Assembly (NCBI GenBank): GCA_902363835.1
Contig: CABJBM010000010.1
Span: 133,448-197,447, forward strand
Direction of reading: 5' to 3'
Length of the DNA stretch: 64,000 nt
Source of the DNA: Lachnospiraceae bacterium
GTDB taxonomy: Bacteria > Bacillota > Clostridia > Lachnospirales > Lachnospiraceae
Shown one piece after another: positions 8,110-16,525 of this stretch. The notes below the pieces were generated by a model. That model saw only the letters and a program-made list of their open reading frames with translations. It was not told the DNA's origin and did no database searches. Position 1 is the stretch's first letter, and each line of letters starts with the position of its first letter. The translations under genes and the position numbers were made by a program.

Positions 8110-8150
8110 AACAGCAAAACTGTTGCAAATGTTAAAAAGGGGGTCATTTT

Positions 8151-9542
8151 ATGACAGGTTTACCATTAATTTTCATTTTTGTGCTGGCAATCATCCTGAT
8201 GATCATTGCGATTTCCAGGTTCAAGATCCATCCGTTTATTGCCATCATGAGTATTTCCCTGCTTTTGGGGCTCATTGCAGGGATACCGCTGGTCGATAAG
8301 ACCCTGGAGGACGGGACCAAGATAAGCGGTCTTGCAAATGTAATCGGAGCCGGCTTTTCCGGCACATTCTCCAGCATCGGCATCGTTATCATCCTTGGAG
8401 CATTGATTGGAACCATATTGGAAAAAACAGGCGCAGCCCTTAAGCTGGCTGATATGGTGATCAGGCTTGTTGGGAAAAACAATCCGGTTCTTGCAATAGA
8501 GATGATGGGTTGGGTAGTATCCATTCCGGTATTCTGTGATTCCGGGTTTGTTATTTTAAATCCCATCCGGAAAGCACTGGTGAACAGGACTGCCGCATCA
8601 TCTGTGGCCATGACAGTGGGACTTTCTTCAGGCCTTTACATTTCCCACGTGTTTATTCCGCCGACACCAGGTCCTATTGCAGCAGCTTCTACCCTTGGCA
8701 TTGGAGAAAACCTTCTTCTTGTCATGGGAATGGGCGCTTTATGTTCCATCTTCCCGCTGATTGCCGGATTTTTCTACGCAAAATATATCGGAGGAAAAGT
8801 ACGGGCTGACGATGAAGCGGATATGGGTGAGATCGCAAAAACCTATGAGGAGCTTGTAGCCGAATTCGGCAAACTTCCAAGCGGCTTCAATGCCCTTGCT
8901 CCAATCATTGTTCCCATCCTTCTCATGGCTTTTTCTTCCATTGCAGCCATGGCTGACATGGGAGGTTTTGGAGCTGATGTCATTAAATTTTTAGGAACTC
9001 CTATTATAGCTCTGGCAGTAGGTACCCTATGCGGGATCCTTCAGCTGAAAGGAGCCGGTAAGATGGAGGAATTTTATGAGATTACCAATGATACGTTAAA
9101 GACGGTTGGGCCGATCCTGTTCGTAACGGCTGCCGGCGGCGTGCTGGGCAAGGTGATTTCTTCCACGGATATGGTGACTTATATTAAGGATCATGCTTCC
9201 GTACTCAGCACCATGGGAATTTTCTTCCCATTCTTCCTGGCAGCGATCTTAAAGAGTGCTCAGGGTTCTTCTACTGTGGCTCTGACCACCACCGCAGGCA
9301 TTGTGGCTCCTCTGCTCCCAATGCTGGGCCTGGATAGCCCTGTCAGGGTGACTCTGGCCTGTATGGCTATCGGCGCAGGTGCCATGACGGTTTCCCATGC
9401 AAATGATTCTTATTTCTGGGTGGTGACGAACTTTGGAGCCATGACTCCGGAAAAAGGGTATAAAACCCAGACAATGGCAACGTTGATTTTAGGACTGGCA
9501 GGAATCCTGGAAATCTTTATCTTGTCCTTAATCCTGCATTAA
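8151..9542 (+). CDS. GntP-family sugar acid:H+ symporter (likely glycerate or gluconate)
   Basis: 463 residues, strongly hydrophobic with 12 or more predicted membrane helices. Typical GntP features are the N-terminal IAISRFKIHPFIAIMSISLL segment, the CDSGFVILNPIRKAL loop, VFIPPTPGPIAAA and GSSTVALTTTAGI. Family members import gluconate, glycerate and related sugar acids with protons. AAGGGGGTCATTTT precedes the ATG. A glycerate kinase follows after 46 bases, and a CdaR regulator precedes it, so glycerate is the best guess for the substrate; gluconate cannot be excluded. Confidence 0.9.
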   Translation: MTGLPLIFIFVLAIILMIIAISRFKIHPFIAIMSISLLLGLIAGIPLVDKTLEDGTKISGLANVIGAGFSGTFSSIGIVIILGALIGTILEKTGAALKLADMVIRLVGKNNPVLAIEMMGWVVSIPVFCDSGFVILNPIRKALVNRTAASSVAMTVGLSSGLYISHVFIPPTPGPIAAASTLGIGENLLLVMGMGALCSIFPLIAGFFYAKYIGGKVRADDEADMGEIAKTYEELVAEFGKLPSGFNALAPIIVPILLMAFSSIAAMADMGGFGADVIKFLGTPIIALAVGTLCGILQLKGAGKMEEFYEITNDTLKTVGPILFVTAAGGVLGKVISSTDMVTYIKDHASVLSTMGIFFPFFLAAILKSAQGSSTVALTTTAGIVAPLLPMLGLDSPVRVTLACMAIGAGAMTVSHANDSYFWVVTNFGAMTPEKGYKTQTMATLILGLAGILEIFILSLILH

Positions 9543-9588
9543 TGAGAAAAGAGAATTAAAATTCACTGGTAAAAGGAGAACTTTGTAT

Positions 9589-10746
9589 ATGAAATTATTG
9601 TTTGCATCCGACTCGTTTAAGGGGACTCTCTCCAGTGAACAGACCATTGAACTGCTTAAAAAGGCTGCATCAGAAGTGTTTGACCAGGTGGAGTGCACAG
9701 GGATCCCTGTGGCCGACGGGGGAGAAGGAACCACGGACGCGGTGATTGCAGCCATTCAGGGAGAAAGGATCCCGGTCACCGTCTGCGGGCCGCTTTTAGA
9801 GCCTGTGAACGCTTATTATGGAAAGCTGGATGAAAAACGGGCGGTCCTTGAAATGGCGGCGGCTTCCGGGCTTCCCTTGATCCCAAGGAATTTAAGGGAC
9901 CCAAGGAACACCACAACCTATGGGACCGGAGAACTGATAAAAGATGCTTTGGACCGTGGATTTACGGACATCTCCATTGCAATCGGCGGTTCGGCCACCA
10001 ATGACGGCGGAATGGGCTGTATGAGAGCGCTGGGAGTAAAATTCCTGGATTTACAGGGAAGAGAGCTGGAAGGAATGGGAAAGGATTTGGAACATGTCGC
10101 CCATATTGATATTTCCGGCCTCCATCCCATGGCTCATCAGGTGAAGCTGACAACCATGTGTGACGTCAACAATCCCTTATGCGGAAAGGACGGGGCCACC
10201 TATACCTTTGGAAAGCAGAAGGGCGGTTCTCCCCAGGTTCTTGATGAACTGGAGAGAGGAATGGAAAACTACCGGAATGTGATCCTGCGGGAATTTGGGA
10301 TCGATCCGGATCAAATGCCTGGTTCCGGGGCGGCAGGAGGACTGGGGGCGGCTCTCCTGGTATTTCTTCACGCGGAGTTAAAGTCAGGGATCGAAACGGT
10401 CCTGGATTTAATCGATTTTGATTCCCGTTTGGAGGATGTGTCCCTGGTGGTGACAGGAGAAGGACGGACAGACTGGCAGTCCTGTTTTGGAAAGGTGATG
10501 CAGGGCATTGGAATGAGATGCAAGAGAAAGAACATTCCGGCTGTTGCCCTGGTAGGCGCTATGGGAGAAGGAGCGGAGAAGATCTGTGACTTTGGGATCT
10601 GCTCCATTATGACAACGGTCAATGGGGTCATGGAGCTGGATAAGGCCCTGGAAAATGCCGAAGATTTGTATTATGGCGGAGCGCTTCGGATGTTCCGTTT
10701 TATTAAAACAGGCATGGGAGTACAGGAAAATGCTGCGGGAGTTTAA
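9589..10746 (+). CDS. Glycerate kinase (GarK/GlxK type)
   Basis: 385 residues. The N-terminus MKLLFASDSFKGTLSS, the GGEGTTDA motif, the AIGGSATNDGGMG motif and GSGAAGGLGAALL are hallmarks of the type I glycerate 2-kinase family, which phosphorylates D-glycerate with ATP to 2-phosphoglycerate. The ATG at 9589 is preferred over an in-frame TTG at 9583 because AAAAGGAGAA is eight bases upstream and the family starts with MK. It is the last gene of the permease-kinase operon, and its stop codon lies inside the terminator hairpin. Confidence 0.93.
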   Translation: MKLLFASDSFKGTLSSEQTIELLKKAASEVFDQVECTGIPVADGGEGTTDAVIAAIQGERIPVTVCGPLLEPVNAYYGKLDEKRAVLEMAAASGLPLIPRNLRDPRNTTTYGTGELIKDALDRGFTDISIAIGGSATNDGGMGCMRALGVKFLDLQGRELEGMGKDLEHVAHIDISGLHPMAHQVKLTTMCDVNNPLCGKDGATYTFGKQKGGSPQVLDELERGMENYRNVILREFGIDPDQMPGSGAAGGLGAALLVFLHAELKSGIETVLDLIDFDSRLEDVSLVVTGEGRTDWQSCFGKVMQGIGMRCKRKNIPAVALVGAMGEGAEKICDFGICSIMTTVNGVMELDKALENAEDLYYGGALRMFRFIKTGMGVQENAAGV

Positions 10747-10763
10747 ACCCGCAGCATTTTTGG
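10729..10763 (+). terminator. Terminator of glycerate operon, overlapping the stop codon
   Basis: AATGCTGCGGG-AGTTTAAA-CCCGCAGCATT followed by TTTGG. The glycerate kinase stop codon (10744-10746) is in the loop. Confidence 0.85.
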
Positions 10764-10795
10764 CTGTTTATCAGGAGACTGTACATTTAAAACCA

Positions 10796-12994
10796 CTAAT
10801 ATTTGTCATAAACTTCCTCCACAACCGGAGCCTCATATTCCTCCAAAGGCTGGCTGTCCGGGGAAGGAGTATCCGTCAGCTGAAATTTTCCCACCAGGGA
10901 TTTTAAATGAAAAGCCTGGGCAGACAGCTCTTCAGAGGTGGCCGCACCTTCTTCCGACGTTGCGGAGGTGGTCTGTACAACGGCGGATATCTGTTCAATG
11001 CCGCTGGTGATCTGGGTTAAGGCATCGGACTGAGCGGCAGAGGCTTCTGCGATTTCTGCCACCCTGACGGAAGAAATATTTGATTTCTCCACCACAAGCC
11101 GCAGGGCGTCTGCTGTTTCCCCTGCAATTTTAGTTCCCTTTCCAATGGCTGAAATAGCGTTTTCAATGAGGACGGTGGTATTTTGGGCGGCTTGTGCAGA
11201 CTTGCCTGCCAGGTTGCGGACTTCATCAGCCACCACAGCGAATCCTTTTCCTGCGGAACCGGCTCTTGCGGCTTCTACAGCCGCATTTAAGGCCAGGATA
11301 TTGGTCTGGAATGCAATGTCGTCTATGGTCTTAATGATCTTGCTTATTTCGCCTGAGGTATTTGCGATCTCATTCATTGCAAGGATCATGTCCCGCATTT
11401 TCTGATCCCCTGCCAGCATGTTTTCACATGCTTCCTGAGACAGGGAATTGGCTTCCAGGGCATTGGCCGCGTTTTCCTTCACCCGCTCTGAAACCTCGGT
11501 AATTGCTGCGGACAGCTCCTCAATGGAAGAGGCCTGCTCAGCAGCCCCCTGGCTGAGGGTCTGGGAAGCATCGGATATCTGTGAGGCACCGTTGGAAACC
11601 TGCTCCGAAGCCCGGTCAATCTCTGAAAGAGCATTGCTTAAGGTGAGACGGATATTTTTCATGGCCTCCAGGATATACCGGTATGCTCCGGTGTACTTTT
11701 CTTCATTTTGGGTGGCAGCTTTAAGATTGCCCCTGCTCATTTCTTCCAGAACATCACTGATATCCTGAATGATAAAATTTAAGTTATCAGCCATATCCAT
11801 AAAGGTTCTTGAAAGGATTCCGATTTCATCCCCGGACGTGACCTCCATCCGGATATCCAAGTCACCTGATGCAATGCTGGCAGCAGCGGAAACCACGCCG
11901 TCAATTGGACGAAGGGTCTTTCTTAAAAAGATCATGATAACTATATTGATAAAGACCAGGGCAAGGACGGCTAAAAGGATCATTAATGTGATGATATCCG
12001 TCACATCCTTTGCCAGATCCTTCTTTTCCAGACAGCTGGATGCCCACCAGGTTTGTGATCCGCAGGTGATGGGGTAATAATATCTGGATTCCATGGTGCC
12101 ATTGGATCTTTTGATGTCAATATGGAAATTGGTTTTTGTCTGCTGTAAGGCTGTGATTTTTTCATACTCTGAAGCAGGGATCAGCTCTTTTATGCCTTTC
12201 CCGATGTAATCGCCGGATTGGCTGTCAAAAGCGATGATGTTTCCTTCCGTACAGATATTAACATACATGGTAGGATATTTTGGGTCCGAAGTTTTTATCT
12301 TGGAAAAGTTTGAAACATTGATATCAGCCAGAATCACTCCGATTACCTGGTCCCCCTTCATAATGGGGAAGGCAATGGTGCTCATCATAATGCCGTCGTA
12401 TGTATAAGGATCAGTGATATAGGAAGTCTTTGTTTCCTTGGCAACACGATAATAATCCTGTGAGGAATATTCGCTGTATGCACCAAGGGATTGAACGGTC
12501 TTGTTCTTGGCGCTTTCCTTGTCCACATAGAGGGAATAATCTTTGACTGCAGGATCAAATTGGTCAGGCTCAAAAAATGCTCCGATCCCATAGATATCCG
12601 GATTGTTGTTAACGGTTGACCAGGCAGAATTTAAGATATAGTTTTCAATTGCATAATTGGCTTCTTTTAATTCAACATTGTATAACCTGCTCTTTCGGTC
12701 CATGTTTTTCCAGTCGCTTATGGCTTCTTTGTCGTTATATGCACGGTTTAAGTAATCCTGTAAATTTTGGGCAGTTCCGGAAGCGTCATTGATTATTGCC
12801 TGTACCATAAGGCCGTTCTGGGCGGATATTCCGGAAAACTCCCCGTTAATTGCTTTTGAAACTGCTTTGCTTGCCTGTATTGCAGAGATGGTTATCAGCA
12901 ATGTCAAACTTGCTGCCAGAATGATTCCCGTAGTAATGGAAGTCTTTGCAGCAAGCTTTAAATGATTGAGCTTCAGCTTTTTCACGTTCTTCAT
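10796..12994 (-). CDS. Methyl-accepting chemotaxis protein
   Basis: 732 residues. A transmembrane helix near residues 18-40 ([18 protein letters not shown]), an extracellular dCache-type sensor ([32 protein letters not shown] regions), a second helix near 340-362, a HAMP domain ([19 protein letters not shown]), and a C-terminal signalling domain with the conserved hairpin tip [20 protein letters not shown] and [20 protein letters not shown]. It controls the CheA/CheW chemotaxis kinase in response to an unknown ligand. It is transcribed alone; AAAGGGAG lies upstream of the start. The leader of over 100 bases contains an inverted repeat followed by T-rich sequence. Confidence 0.95.
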   Translation of the reverse strand: MKNVKKLKLNHLKLAAKTSITTGIILAASLTLLITISAIQASKAVSKAINGEFSGISAQNGLMVQAIINDASGTAQNLQDYLNRAYNDKEAISDWKNMDRKSRLYNVELKEANYAIENYILNSAWSTVNNNPDIYGIGAFFEPDQFDPAVKDYSLYVDKESAKNKTVQSLGAYSEYSSQDYYRVAKETKTSYITDPYTYDGIMMSTIAFPIMKGDQVIGVILADINVSNFSKIKTSDPKYPTMYVNICTEGNIIAFDSQSGDYIGKGIKELIPASEYEKITALQQTKTNFHIDIKRSNGTMESRYYYPITCGSQTWWASSCLEKKDLAKDVTDIITLMILLAVLALVFINIVIMIFLRKTLRPIDGVVSAAASIASGDLDIRMEVTSGDEIGILSRTFMDMADNLNFIIQDISDVLEEMSRGNLKAATQNEEKYTGAYRYILEAMKNIRLTLSNALSEIDRASEQVSNGASQISDASQTLSQGAAEQASSIEELSAAITEVSERVKENAANALEANSLSQEACENMLAGDQKMRDMILAMNEIANTSGEISKIIKTIDDIAFQTNILALNAAVEAARAGSAGKGFAVVADEVRNLAGKSAQAAQNTTVLIENAISAIGKGTKIAGETADALRLVVEKSNISSVRVAEIAEASAAQSDALTQITSGIEQISAVVQTTSATSEEGAATSEELSAQAFHLKSLVGKFQLTDTPSPDSQPLEEYEAPVVEEVYDKY

Positions 12995-13064
12995 ATTGTA
13001 TTATACTCCCTTTGTAAGTGATCAGTAAAACGATTGCCCCCCAATGCAGAGCATGGAAAACATT

Positions 13065-13158
13065 ACCAGTCCATAAGGGAAAAAATATACTGCATGGCAT
13101 GCAGTAAGGTCTTATGCTGGTAAAAGGCAGGAACCTCCTTTCTTTTTTTTAGACTGGT
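13065..13158 (-). promoter_or_regulatory. Structured leader of the chemoreceptor gene
   Basis: Read on the minus strand, ACCAGTC and GACTGGT (complements of 13152-13158 and 13065-13071) can pair over about 80 bases and enclose a perfect 19-bp palindrome TACTGCATG-C-CATGCAGTA (13088-13106) that is followed by TATTTTTTC. The enclosed hairpin plus T-run looks like a terminator in the 5' leader. An AGGAGG without a good start codon is also inside. The region 12995-13441 holds no supported gene. I could not match it to a riboswitch class. Confidence 0.4.
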
Positions 13159-13441
13159 TTATGCCATTCTTATACCATTTGATACAGTTTATATATTCGA
13201 CATGAAGTTACAAAAAATAATAGTATAGTGTCATTATTTTATAAAAAGTTGCCGCAATTATGAATATTAGGCAGGTAAAAAGTACGGAAGGGGAAGCTGC
13301 CGGCATCAGCTTTCCAAAGTTCTTATGCAGATCAGCTGTCCTGTTTCCCTGTCAGGGAGGTGCTGCAAGAACAGAAAAAATGTTAAAAGAATATGGAGGG
13401 GCTGGCCCGGCGGCTTCAGTCCGGGAAATGCGCTGTTTTTC

Positions 13442-14437
13442 TTATACTACATATAAAATGGTCATTTCTTTCAGCTTTTCTTGGATCTGCTGCCTTAAAA
13501 ACAGTTCTCCGTCTCTTCTTAAGTCATCCTTGTAACAGTATTTCCCTTTTCCACGCCCTGTCATGAGCTCTTTGTCATAAAGCCGGTCCGCCTGGGGAAA
13601 GGCTTCCGTGTTAATGGCGTTTTGAACGAAGCTGTAGGTCATGAAAATGATTTCAATGGGAGTCTGCTCCTTCACCTTTAGGGAAAGCTGTTCTGAAAGA
13701 GTGGTAATTAACTGGGAATACAGGTTTTTCCAGTCTTCCGTAAGGATGATGGGAGCGATTAAAAGTCCTGTCCGGTATCCGGCGTCACACATTCTGTTTA
13801 AGGCGGAAATTCTGGCATTCAGGCTGGAGGTGCCCGGTTCAAACCGGGTGATAATGGACTGGGGGTTAACACTCATCCGCATGATGACCCGGCCGCCGTG
13901 ATTGATGTTAAGAAGAGGCTCTACCTGATTGAATTTTGTGGGAAATGTGAGAAATCCATAGTTGCTCCTGCTGAAATTCTCAATGGTCCAGGCCAGGTTT
14001 CCTGTTATGGTATTTTCAAGAACAAGGTCGCTGTTGCTTCCGATCTCATAGGTAAAATCTTTTTCATAACGGGCTCCGTGGTCCATGATCTTTTTCAGCA
14101 TTTGCTCCCGGTTTACAAACAGGCGTAAATAAGCGCATTTGTTGTAGTTGCATACCAGATAGCAGTAGTGGCACATGGCTGTGCAGCCGGATGAAGTATA
14201 AGGAACAAGAAAATCCGATACCTTGTGATTTGGAACATAGTTGTGGGTTTTGCGTATGCCAATAATGAGATGCCGCTTCATGGCGGAAAAATCCTTGTTG
14301 GGGCGGGTGCGCAGTTCGTCTATTTTGTTGTGGCTGGTGATGGGAATCCATGAAAGGCTGCTGTATTTTTCTTTTAAATAACGTCCCAGCTCATATTCAA
14401 GGGATTCAGGTTCGTAATAAATTTTATCTGGAAACAT
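13442..14437 (-). CDS. SPL-family radical SAM protein (spore photoproduct lyase-like)
   Basis: 331 residues. The radical SAM cluster motif CTAMCHYC gives Cys85, Cys89 and Cys92 (CX3CX2C), followed by YLVC as in spore photoproduct lyases; MSVNPQSIITRFEPGTSSL and AGYRTGLLIAPI are also family features. Spore photoproduct lyase repairs the thymine dimer formed by UV in spores. In Bacillus the hydrogen-donor Cys141 sits in a CTSD motif; here the matching segment appears to be SNSD (Ser134), so the donor cysteine is missing. AAGGAGG is seven bases upstream of the ATG. It is either a diverged lyase or a paralogue with another substrate. Confidence 0.8.
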   Translation of the reverse strand: MFPDKIYYEPESLEYELGRYLKEKYSSLSWIPITSHNKIDELRTRPNKDFSAMKRHLIIGIRKTHNYVPNHKVSDFLVPYTSSGCTAMCHYCYLVCNYNKCAYLRLFVNREQMLKKIMDHGARYEKDFTYEIGSNSDLVLENTITGNLAWTIENFSRSNYGFLTFPTKFNQVEPLLNINHGGRVIMRMSVNPQSIITRFEPGTSSLNARISALNRMCDAGYRTGLLIAPIILTEDWKNLYSQLITTLSEQLSLKVKEQTPIEIIFMTYSFVQNAINTEAFPQADRLYDKELMTGRGKGKYCYKDDLRRDGELFLRQQIQEKLKEMTILYVV

Positions 14438-14503
14438 GGAATACCTCCTTATGAAAGGTAGTATGTGTGAAAAGTAAAGAGGTAAACATATTTAAAAAAT
14501 TTT

Positions 14504-14517
14504 GTTGTAATTACAAC
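14504..14517. promoter_or_regulatory. HcpR-type operator, site 1
   Basis: Perfect 14-bp palindrome GTTGTAATTACAAC. A -10 box TATGAT (14540-14545) downstream places the likely transcription start near 14552, so the palindrome centre (14510.5) is at -41.5. The matching -35 (CGGACA) is poor, as expected for an activated class II Crp/Fnr promoter. An identical palindrome is at 16065-16078. Confidence 0.75.
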
Positions 14518-14580
14518 GGACAGAATTTCAGGCTCATAGTATGATAACTTCAGAAAGCAAATAAGAGGAGGTTCATATAA

Positions 14581-15282
14581 ATGGTGCGTAGAATTATTCA
14601 GATAGATAAAGATAAATGTAATGGATGTGGTCTTTGTGCGGCAGCATGTCATGAGGGAGCCATTGGAATGGTCAATGGAAAAGCGGAGCTTCTTAAGGAT
14701 GACTTCTGCGATGGATTAGGGGATTGCCTTCCCACATGTCCTACGGGAGCTATCACATTCGTGGAGAGGGAAGCAGCTGCCTATGATGAAGAGGCAGTGG
14801 AGCAGAATAAGAAAACAGCCGGTGCAAAAGAGCGCACAGCTTTTGGCGGATGTCCGGGAAGCCGGGCCATGGAGATTGAACGCGCCGCAAAGATGAAAAA
14901 AACGGATGAGGCTCCCATTCAGTCCCAGTTAAGACAGTGGCCGGTGCAGATCAAGCTGGTTCCTGTGAAAGCGCCTTATTTTGACCAGGCAGATTTATTG
15001 ATTGCAGCGGATTGCAGCGCCTATGCCTACGGAGATTTCCATCAAAAATTTCTGCAGGGAAAAATTGTTCTTGTGGGATGTCCCAAGCTGGATCAGGTGG
15101 ATTACAGCGAAAAGCTGACAGAGATCATAAGGAGCAATGCCATTCAAAGCGTTACGGTGGTCCGGATGGAGGTGCCTTGCTGCGGCGGCCTGGAGTATGC
15201 GGCTTTGAAAGCTCTTGAAGACAGCGGAAAAGAAGTTCCATGTGAGGTGGTTACCATCTCCGTGGATGGGAACATAATATAA
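14581..15282 (+). CDS. 2x[4Fe-4S] ferredoxin-domain protein linked to Hcp
   Basis: 233 residues. The N-terminus has two 4Fe-4S motifs, CNGCGLCAAAC and CLPTCPTG (with a Cys before them, FCDGLGDC), then a linker and a C-terminal part of about 130 residues with LIAADCSAYAYGDFH, KIVLVGCPKLD and EVPCCGGLE, similar to proteins often found next to hcp genes. The likely role is electron transfer, possibly to hybrid cluster protein. AGAGGAGG precedes the ATG. Its promoter carries a palindrome identical to the one in front of the cupin-hcp operon, so both should be controlled by the Crp/Fnr regulator encoded between them. Confidence 0.88.
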   Translation: MVRRIIQIDKDKCNGCGLCAAACHEGAIGMVNGKAELLKDDFCDGLGDCLPTCPTGAITFVEREAAAYDEEAVEQNKKTAGAKERTAFGGCPGSRAMEIERAAKMKKTDEAPIQSQLRQWPVQIKLVPVKAPYFDQADLLIAADCSAYAYGDFHQKFLQGKIVLVGCPKLDQVDYSEKLTEIIRSNAIQSVTVVRMEVPCCGGLEYAALKALEDSGKEVPCEVVTISVDGNII

Positions 15283-15355
15283 ATACAACAGAGGAGTCCG
15301 GCAGATGATCATGCCGGATTCCGTTTTTTATTTATGGAAAGCTACGTTCTGCAAG

Positions 15356-16033
15356 TTATCCCTCATGAAAATCTTCCTTTAAGGTGAACCGGTTCTTCTT
15401 ATAGGTTAAGATTCCCTCGTCCTGTAATTTGCTCATTTCATTGGATAAGGCACTGCGGTCAATGGACAGGTAATCCGCCAGCTGCTGTCTGTTAAATGGA
15501 ATGTCAAAGGTGGAGGAATTGCTTTTTAAGGATTCGGCGGAAAGATAGGAGAGGAGTTTTTCCCTGATGGTCTTTTTGGACATGTGCTGCATTTTTTTTG
15601 TGAGAACCAGATTCTTCCTGGCAATGGCGGATAAAAAATTCTGCAGCAGCCGGGTGTGGAAGTTACAGGCTGAGGTACACACGTTCAGTATCTTGTTAAA
15701 ATCCAAAAACAGCACATCGCATTCAGAGTCGGAAATAACGCTCATTTCAATGGGAATGGAGGGGATGCAGGCATAGGTTTCTGCGAAAATGTTCCCTGGC
15801 AGAACCTCGGAAATAATGGTCCGTTTGCCCCAGAAATCTTCCTGGATGATGAGAGCAGTCCCTGAGAGCATCATTCCAACGGAACGAATGCAGTCCCCGC
15901 TTCTTATTATGAATTCTTCTTTTTTAAAATGCTTAAGCCGCGCTGATAAGCATTTTAACATGGCGCTTATCTCTTCTGAGCTGACCCCGTAAAACAGGTT
16001 TGATTTTTTTAATATAGGCAGATATTCCTCCAT
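15356..16033 (-). CDS. Crp/Fnr family regulator, HcpR-like
   Basis: 225 residues: an N-terminal cyclic-nucleotide-type beta barrel (residues about 10-125), a long dimer helix, and a C-terminal Crp-type helix-turn-helix (FNRQQLADYLSIDRSALSNE). It lacks a clear Fnr-type N-terminal cysteine cluster. It is divergent from the cupin-hcp operon and shares a 14-bp palindrome with it. HcpR regulators of this family control hcp genes in anaerobes and respond to nitric oxide or related stress, some through heme. The gene position and the paired sites support this role here; the signal is an inference. AAAAGGAGAGAGG precedes the start. Confidence 0.85.
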   Translation of the reverse strand: MEEYLPILKKSNLFYGVSSEEISAMLKCLSARLKHFKKEEFIIRSGDCIRSVGMMLSGTALIIQEDFWGKRTIISEVLPGNIFAETYACIPSIPIEMSVISDSECDVLFLDFNKILNVCTSACNFHTRLLQNFLSAIARKNLVLTKKMQHMSKKTIREKLLSYLSAESLKSNSSTFDIPFNRQQLADYLSIDRSALSNEMSKLQDEGILTYKKNRFTLKEDFHEG

Positions 16034-16064
16034 TTCCTCTCTCCTTTTAAATTATTTTTATAAT

Positions 16065-16106
16065 GTTGTAATTACAACAGAAATGATGGGATTATTATAT
16101 TATAAT
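16065..16106. promoter_or_regulatory. HcpR-type operator, site 2, and cupin-hcp promoter
   Basis: GTTGTAATTACAAC at 16065-16078, identical to 14504-14517. On the plus strand TATAAT (16101-16106) predicts a start near 16113, which again puts the palindrome centre at -41.5. On the minus strand the site is 31 bases from the regulator's own start codon, so autoregulation is likely. Confidence 0.78.
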
Positions 16107-16145
16107 CTGCTTATAAAAGCAAGAGAAAAACAAGGAGGAAGACAA

Positions 16146-16481
16146 ATGTCGGAAAAACTCATTAAAAATATAAACCATGAAGAAATCGTAGTGTTATCGG
16201 ATCTGGTTCACGCACAGGAAGGCCAGATCGTCAGCAAGACCCTTGCCCAGAATGAAGCTCTTAGCATTACATTGTTTGCCTTTGATAAAGGGGAAGAGAT
16301 CAGTACCCATGAATCCAACGGGGATGCCATGGTGACTGTTTTGGAAGGAACCGGAAAATTCACGGTAGACGGCAAGGAATATCTCTTAAATGCAGGAGAG
16401 ACCCTTATTATGCCTGCTAAAAAGCCTCATGCGGTTTATGGGGAAGAACGGTTTAAGATGGCTTTGGTTGTAGTATTTTAA
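16146..16481 (+). CDS. Small cupin-domain protein
   Basis: 111 residues, one cupin barrel. Motif 1 is visible as GEEISTHESNGDAMVTVLEG and motif 2 as LNAGETLIMPAKKPHAVYG, giving His/Glu/His metal ligands. The start at 16146 follows AAGGAGGAAGACAA; an earlier in-frame ATG at 16083 lies before the -10 box and cannot be the start. It is the first gene of the hcp operon, with 44 bases to hcp. Cupins of this size next to hcp are common; a metal-dependent or NO/ROS-related role is possible, but the function is not established. Confidence 0.85.
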   Translation: MSEKLIKNINHEEIVVLSDLVHAQEGQIVSKTLAQNEALSITLFAFDKGEEISTHESNGDAMVTVLEGTGKFTVDGKEYLLNAGETLIMPAKKPHAVYGEERFKMALVVVF

Positions 16482-16525
16482 CCAGTTGGAATGAGAATGA
16501 CGGAATAGAAAGGTTGGATAAAGAT

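Noticed and set aside
12846..13100. 84-residue minus-strand frame overlapping the chemoreceptor start
   Set aside because: It overlaps the receptor start and its ribosome site is too far away.
13260..13535. 91-residue plus-strand frame between the chemoreceptor and the SPL-like gene
   Set aside because: It overlaps the 3' end of the SPL-like gene on the other strand, has no clear ribosome site and low-complexity content.
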